Shown one piece after another: positions 1 through 10,472 of a stretch of 64,000 nucleotides of DNA. Below the pieces are notes generated by a model, which had not been told where the DNA came from, did no database searches, and worked only from the letters and a program-made list of their open reading frames with translations. A program made the translations under genes and the position numbers. Within the stretch, counting starts at the first letter, position 1, and each line of letters starts with the position of its first letter. The DNA comes from Ferrimonas balearica DSM 9799 (GTDB lineage Bacteria; Pseudomonadota; Gammaproteobacteria; Enterobacterales; Shewanellaceae). The stretch covers positions 1,945,139-2,009,138 of the forward strand of contig NC_014541.1 of the NCBI RefSeq assembly GCF_000148645.1, in the 5' to 3' direction.

Positions 1-388
1 CATTCAGCTGCACTCGGGTATCGCGGAAGGTGTCATCCAGCGGCGTGTCGCCGGGGGCTACCGCGTATTCGCCCCGTCCGGAAGGGCGGGTAAAGGTCTG
101 TGCCGTATTCTGGGGAACTGCACCGGTTGGCGTTGCGCCGGTGAGGCTGTCAAAGGTCGCGGCGACGCTGAGTTGCTGTTCATCGGCGTTGAGGCGTGTC
201 AGTTGCAGGGTGCCTTCCAGTGCCGTGACCCGATCTCCGTCTTCACCGTAGTAGAGCAGGGCCGCGTCACCGCGCCACTGGGCGTCGTCATCAAACCAGT
301 CGGCTTGCGCCGGTGCCACCAGGGCCTGACTGGCGATCATCAGGCTGCCGGAGATGCTGGCAAAGCGGCGCTCCTGTTTCAGTTGCAT
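1..388 (-). CDS. DUF3570 family protein, N-terminal part (runs off the left edge)
   Basis: The visible 129 residues begin with MQLKQERRFASISGSLMIAS and an Ala-rich segment ending APAQA, which looks like an export signal. Acidic and aromatic beta-type sequence follows (DWFDDDAQWRGDAALLYYGE, then SVAATFDSLTGATPTGA). This matches DUF3570 proteins, predicted outer-membrane beta-barrels that follow a DUF4266 gene. The ATG at 388 lies inside the end of the DUF4266 gene (10-base overlap), so the two should be translationally coupled. Family role is unknown. The C-terminus is outside the window. DUF3570 is assigned from memory of the family and the DUF4266 context. Confidence 0.75.
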   Translation of the reverse strand, partial: MQLKQERRFASISGSLMIASQALVAPAQADWFDDDAQWRGDAALLYYGEDGDRVTALEGTLQLTRLNADEQQLSVAATFDSLTGATPTGAVPQNTAQTFTRPSGRGEYAVAPGDTPLDDTFRDTRVQLN

Positions 389-591
389 CCGCACCCTCCG
401 CCCGAGGTGCCGCGGCCGCCACTGCTGGCTTCCTTGGAGAAGTAGATATGGTCATCAAAGCCCTTATCCAGCGCGTCGGCTTCCAGTGCCATTCTGGGGT
501 CGGCCAGGGTGGCTCTTTGCCAAGGGTCAACGCCTAGATTGGCGCACCCACTGAGCGCCAGTACCATGATGGCTGCGATGAATCCTTTCAT
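379..591 (-). CDS. DUF4266 small lipoprotein with Gly-Cys tail
   Basis: This 70-residue protein has a short hydrophobic signal ending in a lipobox (LALSGC, lipidated Cys at about residue 16). The core contains DPWQRATLADPRMA, typical of DUF4266. The tail is Gly/Ser-rich and ends GGGCGCN, with two cysteines separated by one Gly. A GGAGGG ribosome site precedes the ATG. It sits between a TlpA-like thioredoxin and a DUF3570 barrel, and this trio is a recurrent gene neighbourhood. Function is unknown. The tail cysteines next to a thiol oxidoreductase suggest redox handling or metal or cofactor attachment, which is inference only. Confidence 0.85.
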   Translation of the reverse strand: MKGFIAAIMVLALSGCANLGVDPWQRATLADPRMALEADALDKGFDDHIYFSKEASSGGRGTSGGGCGCN

Positions 592-602
592 CAGGCCCTC
601 CT

Positions 603-1079
603 TCAGGGCAGGTAATCCGCGACTTCCGCCTTCAACTTATCGCTTTCGCTCTTTCGAAAGCCAACATGACGAAGCAGGATTTCGCCATCGCGGATGAGGT
701 AACTGGTGGGCATCCCCGGCACCTGATAGGCCTCGGCAATGGTCCCTTCCGGGTCGTAATGGATGGTGAAATCGGCGGGGTACTTGGCCAGGAAAGGCTT
801 GGCATCGTGGGGATCAACATCTACGTTGACCGCCACCACCACCAGTCCTTTCGGGCCCAGTTCCTGATGCAGTTCGTTCATAAAGGGGAAGCTGAAGCGA
901 CAGGGGCCACACCAGCTGGCCCAGAAGTCGAGATAGACCAGTTTCTCCCGGGACAGCTGAACCACGGTGGTGGCGTTGCCCTCCAGCGTCAGGGCAAAAT
1001 CCGGGGCAGGTTCGGCCCGGGCGGGGAGAATCAGCAGCGCTGTGCAGAGCGCCAGAATACGGAACATCAGTTGGGACAC
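603..1079 (-). CDS. TlpA-like periplasmic thioredoxin
   Basis: This 158-residue protein has a signal peptide (about residues 1-22, ending ARAEPAPDF) and a thioredoxin fold with the active site WCGPC at residues 56-60. The cis-Pro loop is VPGMPTSYLI. This is the TlpA/ResA group, which reduces or exchanges disulfides in the periplasm. The start is GTG at 1079, supported by a perfect AAGGAGG ribosome site 8 bases upstream; the ATG four codons later has no such site. It is first in an operon with DUF4266 (11-base gap) and DUF3570, so the likely substrate is the Cys-tailed lipoprotein or another exported partner of that system. Confidence 0.9.
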   Translation of the reverse strand: MSQLMFRILALCTALLILPARAEPAPDFALTLEGNATTVVQLSREKLVYLDFWASWCGPCRFSFPFMNELHQELGPKGLVVVAVNVDVDPHDAKPFLAKYPADFTIHYDPEGTIAEAYQVPGMPTSYLIRDGEILLRHVGFRKSESDKLKAEVADYLP

Positions 1080-1140
1080 GACGATAACCTCCTTGCTTCG
1101 TGGTCCGGGGTCTGCGCGATTGCGCCGCGCTGTAAACGCG

Positions 1141-2532
1141 TTACCCCTTGTCCTGGTTCAATAGTGGCAGGATCCGGCTCACCTTATCAAAGCTTTCCTG
1201 ATATTCGCTGTCACAGTCGGAGTCGGCGACGATGCCGCCTCCGGCCCAACAGTGCAGCCGTCCATCCTTAGCCACCAGGGAGCGGATGGTGATGCTGGTG
1301 TCCATACGGCCATGCTGGCTGAGATAGCCGATGCTGCCGCAGTAAAGGCTGCGGCGGTGGGGTTCCAGCTCCTCGATGATCTCCATGGCGCGGATTTTGG
1401 GGGCGCCGGTAATGGAACCGCCGGGGAAGGCGCCGCGCAGCAGATCCAATGGGCTGGCGTCGTCCGCCAGAGTGGCGGTGACGGTGCTGACCAGGTGGTG
1501 CACCGCCGGGAAGCTCTCAATGGCAAACAAGCTGGGGACACGAACGCTGCCGGGGGCCGCATGGCGGCCCAGATCATTGCGCAGCAGGTCCACGATCATC
1601 AGGTTTTCTGCCCGGTCCTTCTCCGCCTGTTGCAGCTCCAGCGCACTCTGGGCGTCCCGGGCGGGGTCGTCGAAGCGGGGGCGGGTGCCCTTGATGGGTT
1701 TGGTTTGCACCTGAGCGCCCTGCAGTTGCAGGAAACGCTCCGGCGATACCGACAGCAGAACTGCATCCGGCAGGCGGATAAAGGCGGAGAACGGCGCGTT
1801 ATTGTGCTGGCGCAGACGCTTGTAGGCTTCCCACTCGTTACCGCCGTAGTCGGCACTGAAGCGTTGGGTGAGGTTGATCTGGTAGCAGTCTCCGCTGGCC
1901 AGATAGGCCTGAACCCGCTCGAAACGGTCGCGATATTGGGCGACAGAGAGCTGGTTACGCCAATCGCTCTTTAACGAAAAGCCCGCCTGTCGGGGCGCCT
2001 GTGACAGCTGTTCCACCAGCCACTGGTACCGCTCCTGCCACTGGGTTTCGTCGCCCAGTACCACCAGTTCGACCTGATAATGGCCCTGCTCGATCACCAG
2101 TGCCCAGTCGAATATCCCTACCGCCATCTCGGCCAGGCCGATGTCATCCTCGGCTTGCTCGGGCAAGCGCTCGAAACGACGTCCCAGATCGTAACTGAAA
2201 TGGCCCAGTGCACCGCCGATAAAGGGCAGGTCCTCCGGGCCGGAAATGGCCGGACCCAGCACCGCGTTTCGGGTGATCTCCAGCACTTCCAGGGGGTCTT
2301 CCTGATACCGGTTTACGTTGTCGCCCTGACGGACCTCGGTTTCTCCGCCCCGGGTGATGACGGTGGCGATGGGGTCAGCGACCAGGATATCGAAGCGGGC
2401 GTCCGGGTGCGCACTGGCGAGGTCGTTGATGGCTGAATCCAGCAGCATGGCCCAGCTCTGGTGAGCCAGGTGTTCAAACAGGGCGATGGGGTCGGCGGGC
2501 AGGGCGAGCGGGCGACGAAAGTACTGAGGCAT
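1141..2532 (-). CDS. pabB: aminodeoxychorismate synthase component I
   Basis: The product uses chorismate and ammonia (from the PabA glutaminase) to make 4-amino-4-deoxychorismate for folate synthesis in the cytoplasm. The 463 residues match PabB length (about 450). The chorismate-binding signature is PIKGTRPR, whose Lys distinguishes PabB from anthranilate synthase. Further signatures are ENLMIVDLLRNDLGR, GGSITGAPKIRAMEII and the C-terminal YCGSIGYLS and AGGGIVADSD segments. ATG 2532 (MPQYFRRPLALPADP) fits the usual PabB N-terminus better than the longer in-frame ORF. pabA is not nearby. The gene is followed, 608 bases before, by the EEP lipoprotein upstream on the same strand. Confidence 0.95.
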   Translation of the reverse strand: MPQYFRRPLALPADPIALFEHLAHQSWAMLLDSAINDLASAHPDARFDILVADPIATVITRGGETEVRQGDNVNRYQEDPLEVLEITRNAVLGPAISGPEDLPFIGGALGHFSYDLGRRFERLPEQAEDDIGLAEMAVGIFDWALVIEQGHYQVELVVLGDETQWQERYQWLVEQLSQAPRQAGFSLKSDWRNQLSVAQYRDRFERVQAYLASGDCYQINLTQRFSADYGGNEWEAYKRLRQHNNAPFSAFIRLPDAVLLSVSPERFLQLQGAQVQTKPIKGTRPRFDDPARDAQSALELQQAEKDRAENLMIVDLLRNDLGRHAAPGSVRVPSLFAIESFPAVHHLVSTVTATLADDASPLDLLRGAFPGGSITGAPKIRAMEIIEELEPHRRSLYCGSIGYLSQHGRMDTSITIRSLVAKDGRLHCWAGGGIVADSDCDSEYQESFDKVSRILPLLNQDKG

Positions 2533-2596
2533 GGCGGAATTGTGGTTACAGCTGTTGGTCGGGAGGGTAACACAAAGGCCCTCCCGGCCCAACGGC

Positions 2597-3802
2597 TCAC
2601 TCCTCTGTCAGGCGCAGTTCCATCCACACCAGGCGGTGGTCAGAGGAGGCATTGCGATCGGCAATAAGGCGGCTTAACTCCAGACCGTCCACAGGCCAGA
2701 ACACGCCACTTCGTACTGGCTCAAAGCCAAAGGCTGAGGGCAGAACGTAATCCACCTGCGCGCGCCAATAGGCAGTGTGGTAAGGGCCGTTGGGGTTGTC
2801 CGGGCTGTGCAGTTCGCCGCCGGTGCTGCGGGGGCGCTCGCTGGCGTTGACCCGGGGGTGGTTCAACAGTTGATTGATGGCGCCGGGGCGACTCTGGCCT
2901 TCGCTGGGCGAGGCGTTGTAGTCGCCGACAATCACAAAGCGGGTGTCCGCCGCCAGTCCACCGCGCTGGCCGGCGTCATCTTCCAGATAATCCGCGTTAT
3001 TCAGGTAGTCCGCCCACAGTCGGATTTCGTCATGGTTGCGGGCACCGTTGCGGTCTTCCGGGCCATCAAATACCGGCGGCGTAGGGTGCGCCGCGAGAAG
3101 ATGAATCTGCTCGCCGTTGACGTTGATGGGCACGTCCCAGTGGGATTTGGAAGAGAGCCGCAATCCTCGCCAGGTGGCGTCATCGTAAAACGGGGTGCCG
3201 TCCGGATTGAGGATGGGCTGAGCGCCCGGCATACGGTGCCAGGGGAATGTCTGAAACTGGCGAACCTGCTCGGTATCAATGGGATAGCGTGACAACACCA
3301 CCATGCCGTACTGGCCTGGGTAGAGGCCGTAGCCCCAGGCGTCACCGCCGGTGCCGGAGGCGATGCCATCGCCGTCAATGTCAAAGGGGCTTGGCACCCC
3401 GGTGTTGACCGGCGCGGTATAGGCGTAGGGGTAATCCAGCGGTTCACGCCCCTGTTGGCTCACCATCAGATAGTGGCGACGAAAGGCATCCACCCCACGG
3501 CTGCGGTCGGCAATGTAGTCGAACTCATTGAGCAGCACGATATCAGGGCGAACCCGCTGCAGGATCTCGGCGATATTGCGGATCTGCGGGTGGTCGCCAT
3601 TGGCCAACAGTTCACGGAGTCGGTCGGGGTTGGGCTGTTGGCCCCGGGGCGTATAGTTGCCCGCTTCCATGCTGACGTTAAAGGTCGCGACCTTGATGGT
3701 GGTGGGGGTAAAGGGGGCAGAGCTGGTTTCCATCGAACTTTCGCATCCGGTTATCAGGGGCAGCAGGCAAAGCAGCGCCCGCTTGAGCAGAGAATAAGGC
3801 AA
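2597..3802 (-). CDS. endonuclease/exonuclease/phosphatase-fold lipoprotein
   Basis: A 401-residue exported lipoprotein (hydrophobic start, lipobox LITGC) carries a full EEP (DNase I-like) domain. Motifs in order are VATFNVS, the metal-binding Glu in DIVLLNEFDYI, LLAAHPTPP, the catalytic VIVGDYNASP, QVDYVLPS and the general-base His in SSDHRLVW. Family members hydrolyse phosphodiester bonds in nucleic acids, phospholipids or nucleotides; the substrate cannot be read from sequence. Close homologs are annotated only as EEP family proteins. The start is TTG with AAGGAG six bases upstream, which supports the unusual codon. Likely role: periplasmic or surface phosphorus or nucleotide scavenging (inference). 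Confidence 0.85.
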   Translation of the reverse strand: MPYSLLKRALLCLLPLITGCESSMETSSAPFTPTTIKVATFNVSMEAGNYTPRGQQPNPDRLRELLANGDHPQIRNIAEILQRVRPDIVLLNEFDYIADRSRGVDAFRRHYLMVSQQGREPLDYPYAYTAPVNTGVPSPFDIDGDGIASGTGGDAWGYGLYPGQYGMVVLSRYPIDTEQVRQFQTFPWHRMPGAQPILNPDGTPFYDDATWRGLRLSSKSHWDVPINVNGEQIHLLAAHPTPPVFDGPEDRNGARNHDEIRLWADYLNNADYLEDDAGQRGGLAADTRFVIVGDYNASPSEGQSRPGAINQLLNHPRVNASERPRSTGGELHSPDNPNGPYHTAYWRAQVDYVLPSAFGFEPVRSGVFWPVDGLELSRLIADRNASSDHRLVWMELRLTEE

Positions 3803-3961
3803 CAGTCACTCCTTGTCGTGTCACGTAAACGACCCACCCGCTGAATTGAAGCCGGGAGCGCCACGGCGAAGACAACCTGTCGCTGCATGGTAGTGGATGC
3901 AGCGCAGCAAGGCGATGACCAGATTCGGGAGGTGAACGTGCAGATGTAGGGGGCCGTTCAA

Positions 3962-3990
3962 CAAAAAGGGCAGCCAATGGGCTGCCCTTT
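3962..3990 (-). terminator. rho-independent terminator of maeA
   Basis: An 11-bp perfect stem (AAAGGGCAGCC / GGCTGCCCTTT) with a 4-base loop is followed on the minus strand by a T-rich run. It lies 17 bases past the maeA stop codon. Confidence 0.9.
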
Positions 3991-4006
3991 CTTATCGGCG
4001 CAACAC

Positions 4007-5695
<1,689 letters not shown>

Positions 5696-5944
5696 TAAAT
5701 GGGGCCTTTTGCAGCAAGGACTTGGATCTTGGTTTTCGGGCGTGAAGTGTATCACGTTTACTCCGTGGGTGGACCAGGGTTCGGGATCCGACCAGAGCCG
5801 GTCGGTGGGGTGGAAAGGGTTCATTGCCGCGGCGCCTCCTTGGCTGCTTGCCTGCGGCATAGAGTAGGCGGCCAGCCTGTTTAAAAAGTTAACCTTTGAT
5901 TAACCTTTTCCGTCACTTAGAAGACGGCCGCCGTCTGATTGAGG

Positions 5945-7270
5945 TTATAGCAGGGGGCGCACTTTCACCGGTTTACCCTTGACCTCGCCGCCGTCCAGCG
6001 CCGCCAGCGCGGTCGCCACGTACCGCTTGCTCAGGGTGACGTAGCTGTGGTCCGGCATCAGTTCGATGGCGACAATGGCGTCGGCCGGTACGCCTGCGGC
6101 TTTGATCAGGGCGCCCATCAGGTCGCCTTTGCGCAGTCGCGCCCGCCGACCGGCATTGACCATCAGCGTGGTCACCAGGGTTGCGGCGACCTTGCCCTCA
6201 GGGGGCGTTGGCATGGGTTCGGCGTGTGGGCACAGAGCCTGCACCTGCGCGAGGTTTTGCTCATTGGCCAGGCTGATGGCAACCCCGGCGGCGCTGGCCC
6301 GGGCGGTGCGGCCGATGCGCTGGCGGTGGGTATCGCCGTCATTGGCCGGTTCGGCGCAGATCACCCGCTCAATGTCATCGATATCGAGGCCCCGTGCGGC
6401 CAGATCCGTGGCCACCAGCAGCGGCGCACTGCCATGACGAAAGCGGATTAGGGTCTGCTCCCGCTGCTGCTGGTTCAGGTCGCCATGCAGGGCCAGCGCC
6501 GGACAGCGTTGCCGACCCAGCGCATTCACCACTTCCCTGCAGCTGGCCTTGGTGTTCACAAACACCAGCGTCCGGCCCCCGACCGCCAGTCGGGCGATGG
6601 CATCGGCAACGGTTTGCGCATCGGATAACGGCAGCACTCGTTGGGTGATCGTCGGGGCGGCGTCATCCACCACGACCGCCTGTGGTGGTGCTATGGCGGC
6701 CAGTTCCGCCGGAAAGGTCGCGGAGAGCCACCACTGTCGGCAGCCCGGCTTCAGGGCGGCGGACAGCGCCGCCAGGTCATCGGCAAAGCCTTCGGCCTGC
6801 AACCGGTCTGCCTCATCCAGAACCAGAGTGTTTACCTGAGCCAACGCCAGTGTGCCATCGGCCAGCAGCGCGCGAAGCCGCCCTGGGGTGCCCACCACCA
6901 GATGGGCGCCCTGTGCCAGCGCGCGCCGCTGCGCTTCAATATCGGTGCCACCATAGAGTGCGGCCACGTGCAGATTCGCCAGGCAGCGGCCCAGTTGTCG
7001 CAGCACCCCCGCCACCTGTTCCGCCAACTCCCTTGAGGGCACCAGCACCAACCCCTGTGGCAGCCGCTGTTGTAGGTTAAGTCCGGCCAGCAGGGCCAGG
7101 CCAAAGGCGGCGGTTTTGCCACTGCCGGTGGGGGCCTGCACGCGCACGCTGTGGCCATCCAACAGCCAGGGCAGGCAGTGCTGTTGTACCGGGTTCAGAG
7201 GCAGCAGGCCCAGGGAGGCCAGTTGGTGTTGCAGGGAGGCGGGCAGTCGGGCGAGGGTGTCGGTGCTCAA
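5945..7270 (-). CDS. dbpA: ATP-dependent RNA helicase DbpA
   Basis: This DEAD-box helicase is targeted to 23S rRNA hairpin 92 during 50S subunit assembly. The 441-residue protein has the Q motif region (LLPLNPVQQ), Walker A APTGSGKT (residues 46-53), PSRELAEQV, GTPGR, DEAD in LVLDEADRL, SAT in LSATFP, and the HRIGRTAR-type motif VI. The C-terminal 75 residues (RLRKGDLMGALIKAAGV to the end) match the DbpA-specific RNA-binding domain, which separates it from other DEAD-box helicases. The domain is about 15 residues shorter overall than in E. coli DbpA (457 aa), which is within family range. Confidence 0.93.
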   Translation of the reverse strand: MSTDTLARLPASLQHQLASLGLLPLNPVQQHCLPWLLDGHSVRVQAPTGSGKTAAFGLALLAGLNLQQRLPQGLVLVPSRELAEQVAGVLRQLGRCLANLHVAALYGGTDIEAQRRALAQGAHLVVGTPGRLRALLADGTLALAQVNTLVLDEADRLQAEGFADDLAALSAALKPGCRQWWLSATFPAELAAIAPPQAVVVDDAAPTITQRVLPLSDAQTVADAIARLAVGGRTLVFVNTKASCREVVNALGRQRCPALALHGDLNQQQREQTLIRFRHGSAPLLVATDLAARGLDIDDIERVICAEPANDGDTHRQRIGRTARASAAGVAISLANEQNLAQVQALCPHAEPMPTPPEGKVAATLVTTLMVNAGRRARLRKGDLMGALIKAAGVPADAIVAIELMPDHSYVTLSKRYVATALAALDGGEVKGKPVKVRPLL

Positions 7271-7338
7271 GGGGCTACAGGTCCAGTGTTCAGAAGCGCT
7301 TATGGTACCAGAGTCGGACGGGGTGGGAACACGGGGTT

Positions 7339-7869
7339 TCAGGGGGTTTCCGCTGGCAGTTGCTCCAGCACCAGGGTCTGGCGGGTCAGCCAGTTTTCGC
7401 CTTTATCATCCAGATAGTCGACCTGCTCTTCGCGGCTCATGGCACCGGGCAGGCGGCGCCAGATCTGCTGTACCTTGACCGGCCTTTGCTGGCGGTTGGC
7501 GGAAAACTCAAAACGCAGGATCCACACCTCATCACTGACGTAGTGAAAGCCGGTCAGCAGGCGGTCCTGCTCATATTCGGCGTGTTCAAACTGCTGGATA
7601 ATGCGATAGGGCGACACCGTTTCCACCCGCTGGGAAAACTGCGCCTGTGGCGTGGTGATGCGCTCCTCCAGCCACTGCCCGTCCTCGGTCAGGTCGATGC
7701 TGACCCGCACCGAGGTCTGGCTGACGTCGCCACTGTCCAGGTTCTGCCCGCGCCAATGCCCCTCCCACTTGCCCTGCAGGCTGAGCAGGGCATCCTGTTC
7801 CACTTCGGCGGCGGCTGAAAACGACAGCAGGGCGGCGAGGATCAGTGGGATCGTGGTTGGTCGAGACAT
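7339..7869 (-). CDS. secreted lipocalin-like protein of unknown function
   Basis: This 176-residue protein has a signal peptide (MSRPTTIPLILAALLSFSAAAE). A beta-rich domain follows, starting LLSLQGKWEGHWRGQN and running through alternating hydrophobic strands (WLEERITTPQAQF, YRIIQQFEHAEYEQDRLLTGFHYVSDEVWILRFEF). The pattern resembles small lipocalin or DUF1579-like barrels, but no family is claimed. Its start overlaps the end of the DUF3501 gene by 28 bases, so it is the last gene of the rubrerythrin operon and probably translationally coupled. A role in peroxide or redox stress is inferred from context only. Confidence 0.7.
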   Translation of the reverse strand: MSRPTTIPLILAALLSFSAAAEVEQDALLSLQGKWEGHWRGQNLDSGDVSQTSVRVSIDLTEDGQWLEERITTPQAQFSQRVETVSPYRIIQQFEHAEYEQDRLLTGFHYVSDEVWILRFEFSANRQQRPVKVQQIWRRLPGAMSREEQVDYLDDKGENWLTRQTLVLEQLPAETP

Positions 7870-8438
7870 GCACGCAGGGCCTCAATTTGTGGGGCGGTCA
7901 GGTCCGCACTGATGGTCAGCGCGGGGTGGTCGCAGCCGAAACGCACCGGAGCCCCCTGATTTAAGGCAAGAATCATGCTGTCGTCCAACTCCCAGCGTAA
8001 AAAATGCACGCTGCTGGTTTTGTGCTCGTCGCTGCGCTCGAGATCCTCATCCGCGATGGCAAAGACCGGCGCCTGCTCCCCCACCTGAACCCAAACCTTG
8101 TGCTCCACCCCCACCAGTTCGGCCAGGGCACGCCGCCGCACGTTCACATCGGCGTACTCCAGCAGCATGGTGGCTTTCCAGTTGCGGCCGTCGGGGATCA
8201 GCGGGTTGTAGGCGTCCAGCTCCTCCTGGATGGCGTCGGGCTCAAACACCCGCTCAATCCGCAGCATCTCCTGGATCTGGTACTGGATGGTCAGACGGTC
8301 TTCGAACAGCAACCGCAGTGGCTCACCCAGGGTCAATTGCAGGTCTCGTTTGTGGTCCAGCACCTGCTGGCGAAAACCGGCCCGTCGCTGGGCGTACTCC
8401 TCAAGTGACCACAAATCCTGTCGGGTCAGTTTGTCCAT
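7842..8438 (-). CDS. DUF3501 family protein
   Basis: This 198-residue cytosolic protein matches DUF3501, with LTRQDLWSLEEYAQRRAGFR at the start, KRDLQLTLGEPLRLLFEDRLTIQYQIQEMLRIERVF and a central YNPLIPDGRNWKATMLLEY. The family has no proven function but is repeatedly found with rubrerythrin and a heterodisulfide-reductase-like Fe-S protein, as here. ATG 8438 is chosen because AGGAGA precedes it at proper spacing, and because the longer reading frame would run into the upstream gene. It starts 10 bases after the Fe-S gene stop; the ribosome site overlaps that stop, implying coupling. Confidence 0.88.
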   Translation of the reverse strand: MDKLTRQDLWSLEEYAQRRAGFRQQVLDHKRDLQLTLGEPLRLLFEDRLTIQYQIQEMLRIERVFEPDAIQEELDAYNPLIPDGRNWKATMLLEYADVNVRRRALAELVGVEHKVWVQVGEQAPVFAIADEDLERSDEHKTSSVHFLRWELDDSMILALNQGAPVRFGCDHPALTISADLTAPQIEALRACLDQPRSH

Positions 8439-8448
8439 GATGGGTCTC

Positions 8449-9789
8449 CTACAGTCCGTACGCCTGCCGCAGCAGGCTGATGGGGTGGGGGGCATGGCTG
8501 GCTTTGCCGTCCGCCAGTTTCCGTTGTTCACCGATGTGGCTGGCGGCCATCGGGCAGTCGCTGATGTGGTGGTCCGGCCCGGCCTGATCCACCTGGCGCA
8601 CCACCGGTCGGGCGATTTTCAGGGCATGTTCCCGGGTTTCCAGCTTGACCGCATAGGTGCCATCGTGGCCGGAGCAGCGCTCAATGGTGGTGATCTCGGT
8701 ATCCGGCACCAGCGCCAGCACATCACGGGTGCGCGGGCCAAAGTTCTGCACCCGCTGGTGACAGGCCGGTTGATAGCTGACCTTGCCCAGCGTTCCCTGA
8801 AACTCGGTTTTCAGCTGCCCCCCTTTGTGACGCAGCCAGAGGTATTCGAACGGATCAAAAAACGCCCGCTGCACCAGCGCCACCTCGTCGTCATCGGGGA
8901 ACATCAGCGGTAACTCCTGCTTGAACATCAGCACACAGGAGGGGATGGGGGCGATCAGGTCATAACCCTGGCGCACCAGTTCGGCCAGCCGGGGGATGTT
9001 GTGTTTGCGCATCCGGTCGACGCTGTTCAGGTCCCCCAGTTCCAGCTTGGGCATGCCGCAGCAGAGCAGGTCGAACGCCGGCTCGATATGGATGTCGTTG
9101 TGCTGGAACACCTTCATAAAGTCGTCGGCCAGGTCCGACTGGGTGTAGTTGGCAAAACAGGTGGCAAACAGCGCCACTTTGCCGCTGGTCTCTCCGACTG
9201 CGGTGGCGGGAATGGTTTGCACCTGCGTTTGCGCCCGCTGCTCCAGAGTTGGGCGCTGGTAATGGGGCAGAGGGGCGTCGCGGTGCACGCCCAGGGTCTT
9301 CTCCAGCGTGACCCGGAACACGTTGGTGTTGCCGACACCATTCATCAGTTGCGACACCCCGGGTGTCGAGGCGAACTTGCCCATGGCGTCGGTATTGGTG
9401 AGCACCCGATCCCGCAAGCGGGCGCCATCGCGCTCGAACTTCTGCGCTTTGGCCTGCAGCATCAGGTGGGGGAAATCGATGGCCCACTCGTGCGGGGGCA
9501 CGTAGGGGCATTTGGTCATAAAGCAGAGGTCGCAGAGGTAGCAGTGGTCCACCACCTTGATGTAATCCGCCTTATCCACCCCATCCACCTCCATGGTGTC
9601 GGACTCGTCCACCAGGTCAAACAGCGTGGGGAAGGACTGGCACAAGCTGACGCAACGGCGACAACCGTGGCAGACGTCGTACACCCGCTCCAGTTCGGCC
9701 ATCAGCTTGTCGTGGTCGTAGTAGTCGGGGTTTTGCCAGTCGATGGGGTGTCGGGTAGGGGCTTCGAGACTGCCTTCTTTGCGGGACAT
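8449..9789 (-). CDS. heterodisulfide reductase-related Fe-S oxidoreductase
   Basis: This 446-residue protein has two 4Fe-4S ferredoxin-type motifs, C40-x2-C43-x2-C46-x3-C50 and C83-x2-C86-x2-C89-x4-C94. The C-terminal half resembles GlpC/HdrB CCG-domain proteins, with [32 protein letters not shown] and [10 protein letters not shown]. It is predicted to move electrons in the cytoplasm and lacks membrane segments. It lies between rubrerythrin and DUF3501, so it may be the electron donor that re-reduces rubrerythrin; the donor role is inference from conserved neighbourhood. A GGAG site precedes ATG 9789. Confidence 0.88.
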   Translation of the reverse strand: MSRKEGSLEAPTRHPIDWQNPDYYDHDKLMAELERVYDVCHGCRRCVSLCQSFPTLFDLVDESDTMEVDGVDKADYIKVVDHCYLCDLCFMTKCPYVPPHEWAIDFPHLMLQAKAQKFERDGARLRDRVLTNTDAMGKFASTPGVSQLMNGVGNTNVFRVTLEKTLGVHRDAPLPHYQRPTLEQRAQTQVQTIPATAVGETSGKVALFATCFANYTQSDLADDFMKVFQHNDIHIEPAFDLLCCGMPKLELGDLNSVDRMRKHNIPRLAELVRQGYDLIAPIPSCVLMFKQELPLMFPDDDEVALVQRAFFDPFEYLWLRHKGGQLKTEFQGTLGKVSYQPACHQRVQNFGPRTRDVLALVPDTEITTIERCSGHDGTYAVKLETREHALKIARPVVRQVDQAGPDHHISDCPMAASHIGEQRKLADGKASHAPHPISLLRQAYGL

Positions 9790-9811
9790 GGCGCCTCCTT
9801 ATCGCAATCGG

Positions 9812-9840
9812 CGGGGCGACGGGCTCACTCCGTCGCCCCG
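9812..9840. other. intercistronic hairpin in the rubrerythrin operon
   Basis: A perfect 11-bp GC-rich stem (CGGGGCGACGG / CCGTCGCCCCG) with a 7-base loop lies in the 57-base gap between rubrerythrin and the Fe-S gene. There is no T run, so it is more likely an mRNA stability or processing element, or a partial attenuator, than a full terminator. It would favour high rubrerythrin and lower downstream expression. Confidence 0.6.
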
Positions 9841-9846
9841 GCGGTA

Positions 9847-10266
9847 TCAGCTGTCCAGATTGTCCAGCGCTTTCTGGAAGCGGTTGGCGTGGGAACGCTC
9901 CGCTTTGGCGAGGGTTTCAAACCAATCCGCGATCTCGTCGAACCCTTCGTCGCGGGCGGTTTTGGCCATGCCCGGGTACATGTCGGTGTACTCGTGGGTT
10001 TCGCCGGCAATGGCGGCCTTTAGATTGGATTCGGTACCACCAATCGGCAGCCCGGTGGCGGGGTCACCCACCGCTTCGAGATATTCCAGATGGCCGTGGG
10101 CGTGTCCGGTTTCACCTTCGGCGGTGGAGCGGAACACGGCGGCAACGTCGTTGTAGCCCTCAACATCGGCCTTGGCGGCAAAGTAGAGGTAACGTCGATT
10201 GGCCTGAGATTCGCCGGAGAAGGCGTCCTTCAGATTTTGCTCAGTCTTGGATCCTTTCAGTGACAT
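9847..10266 (-). CDS. rubrerythrin (erythrin type, no rubredoxin domain)
   Basis: A 139-residue ferritin-like diiron protein that reduces hydrogen peroxide in anaerobes. Iron-binding helices are visible: [55 protein letters not shown] and [17 protein letters not shown], giving the expected E, ExxH, E and ExxH ligands. The C-terminal rubredoxin domain (CxxC pairs) of classical rubrerythrins is missing, so it needs an outside electron donor; the Fe-S protein encoded next is a candidate. ATG 10266 follows AGGAGA with correct spacing; the in-frame extension upstream is rejected. It is the first gene of the operon. Confidence 0.93.
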   Translation of the reverse strand: MSLKGSKTEQNLKDAFSGESQANRRYLYFAAKADVEGYNDVAAVFRSTAEGETGHAHGHLEYLEAVGDPATGLPIGGTESNLKAAIAGETHEYTDMYPGMAKTARDEGFDEIADWFETLAKAERSHANRFQKALDNLDS

Positions 10267-10472
10267 GGGGTCTCCTGTGACGCGTACGCGTTCGATTGCT
10301 GCACACAGGATCAAGGGTAGTCAGTGATTTAGCCGACACCGATAGGATTTCCTCAGTGACCTAATCGGCACGATCGATTGATCGGATTGGCGACGACCAG
10401 AAAATTGTCGTCGCCAGATTGCCATCTTGTTGGTGTAAGCTGACCAAAGTACGGATAACGCAGGGATTACTT

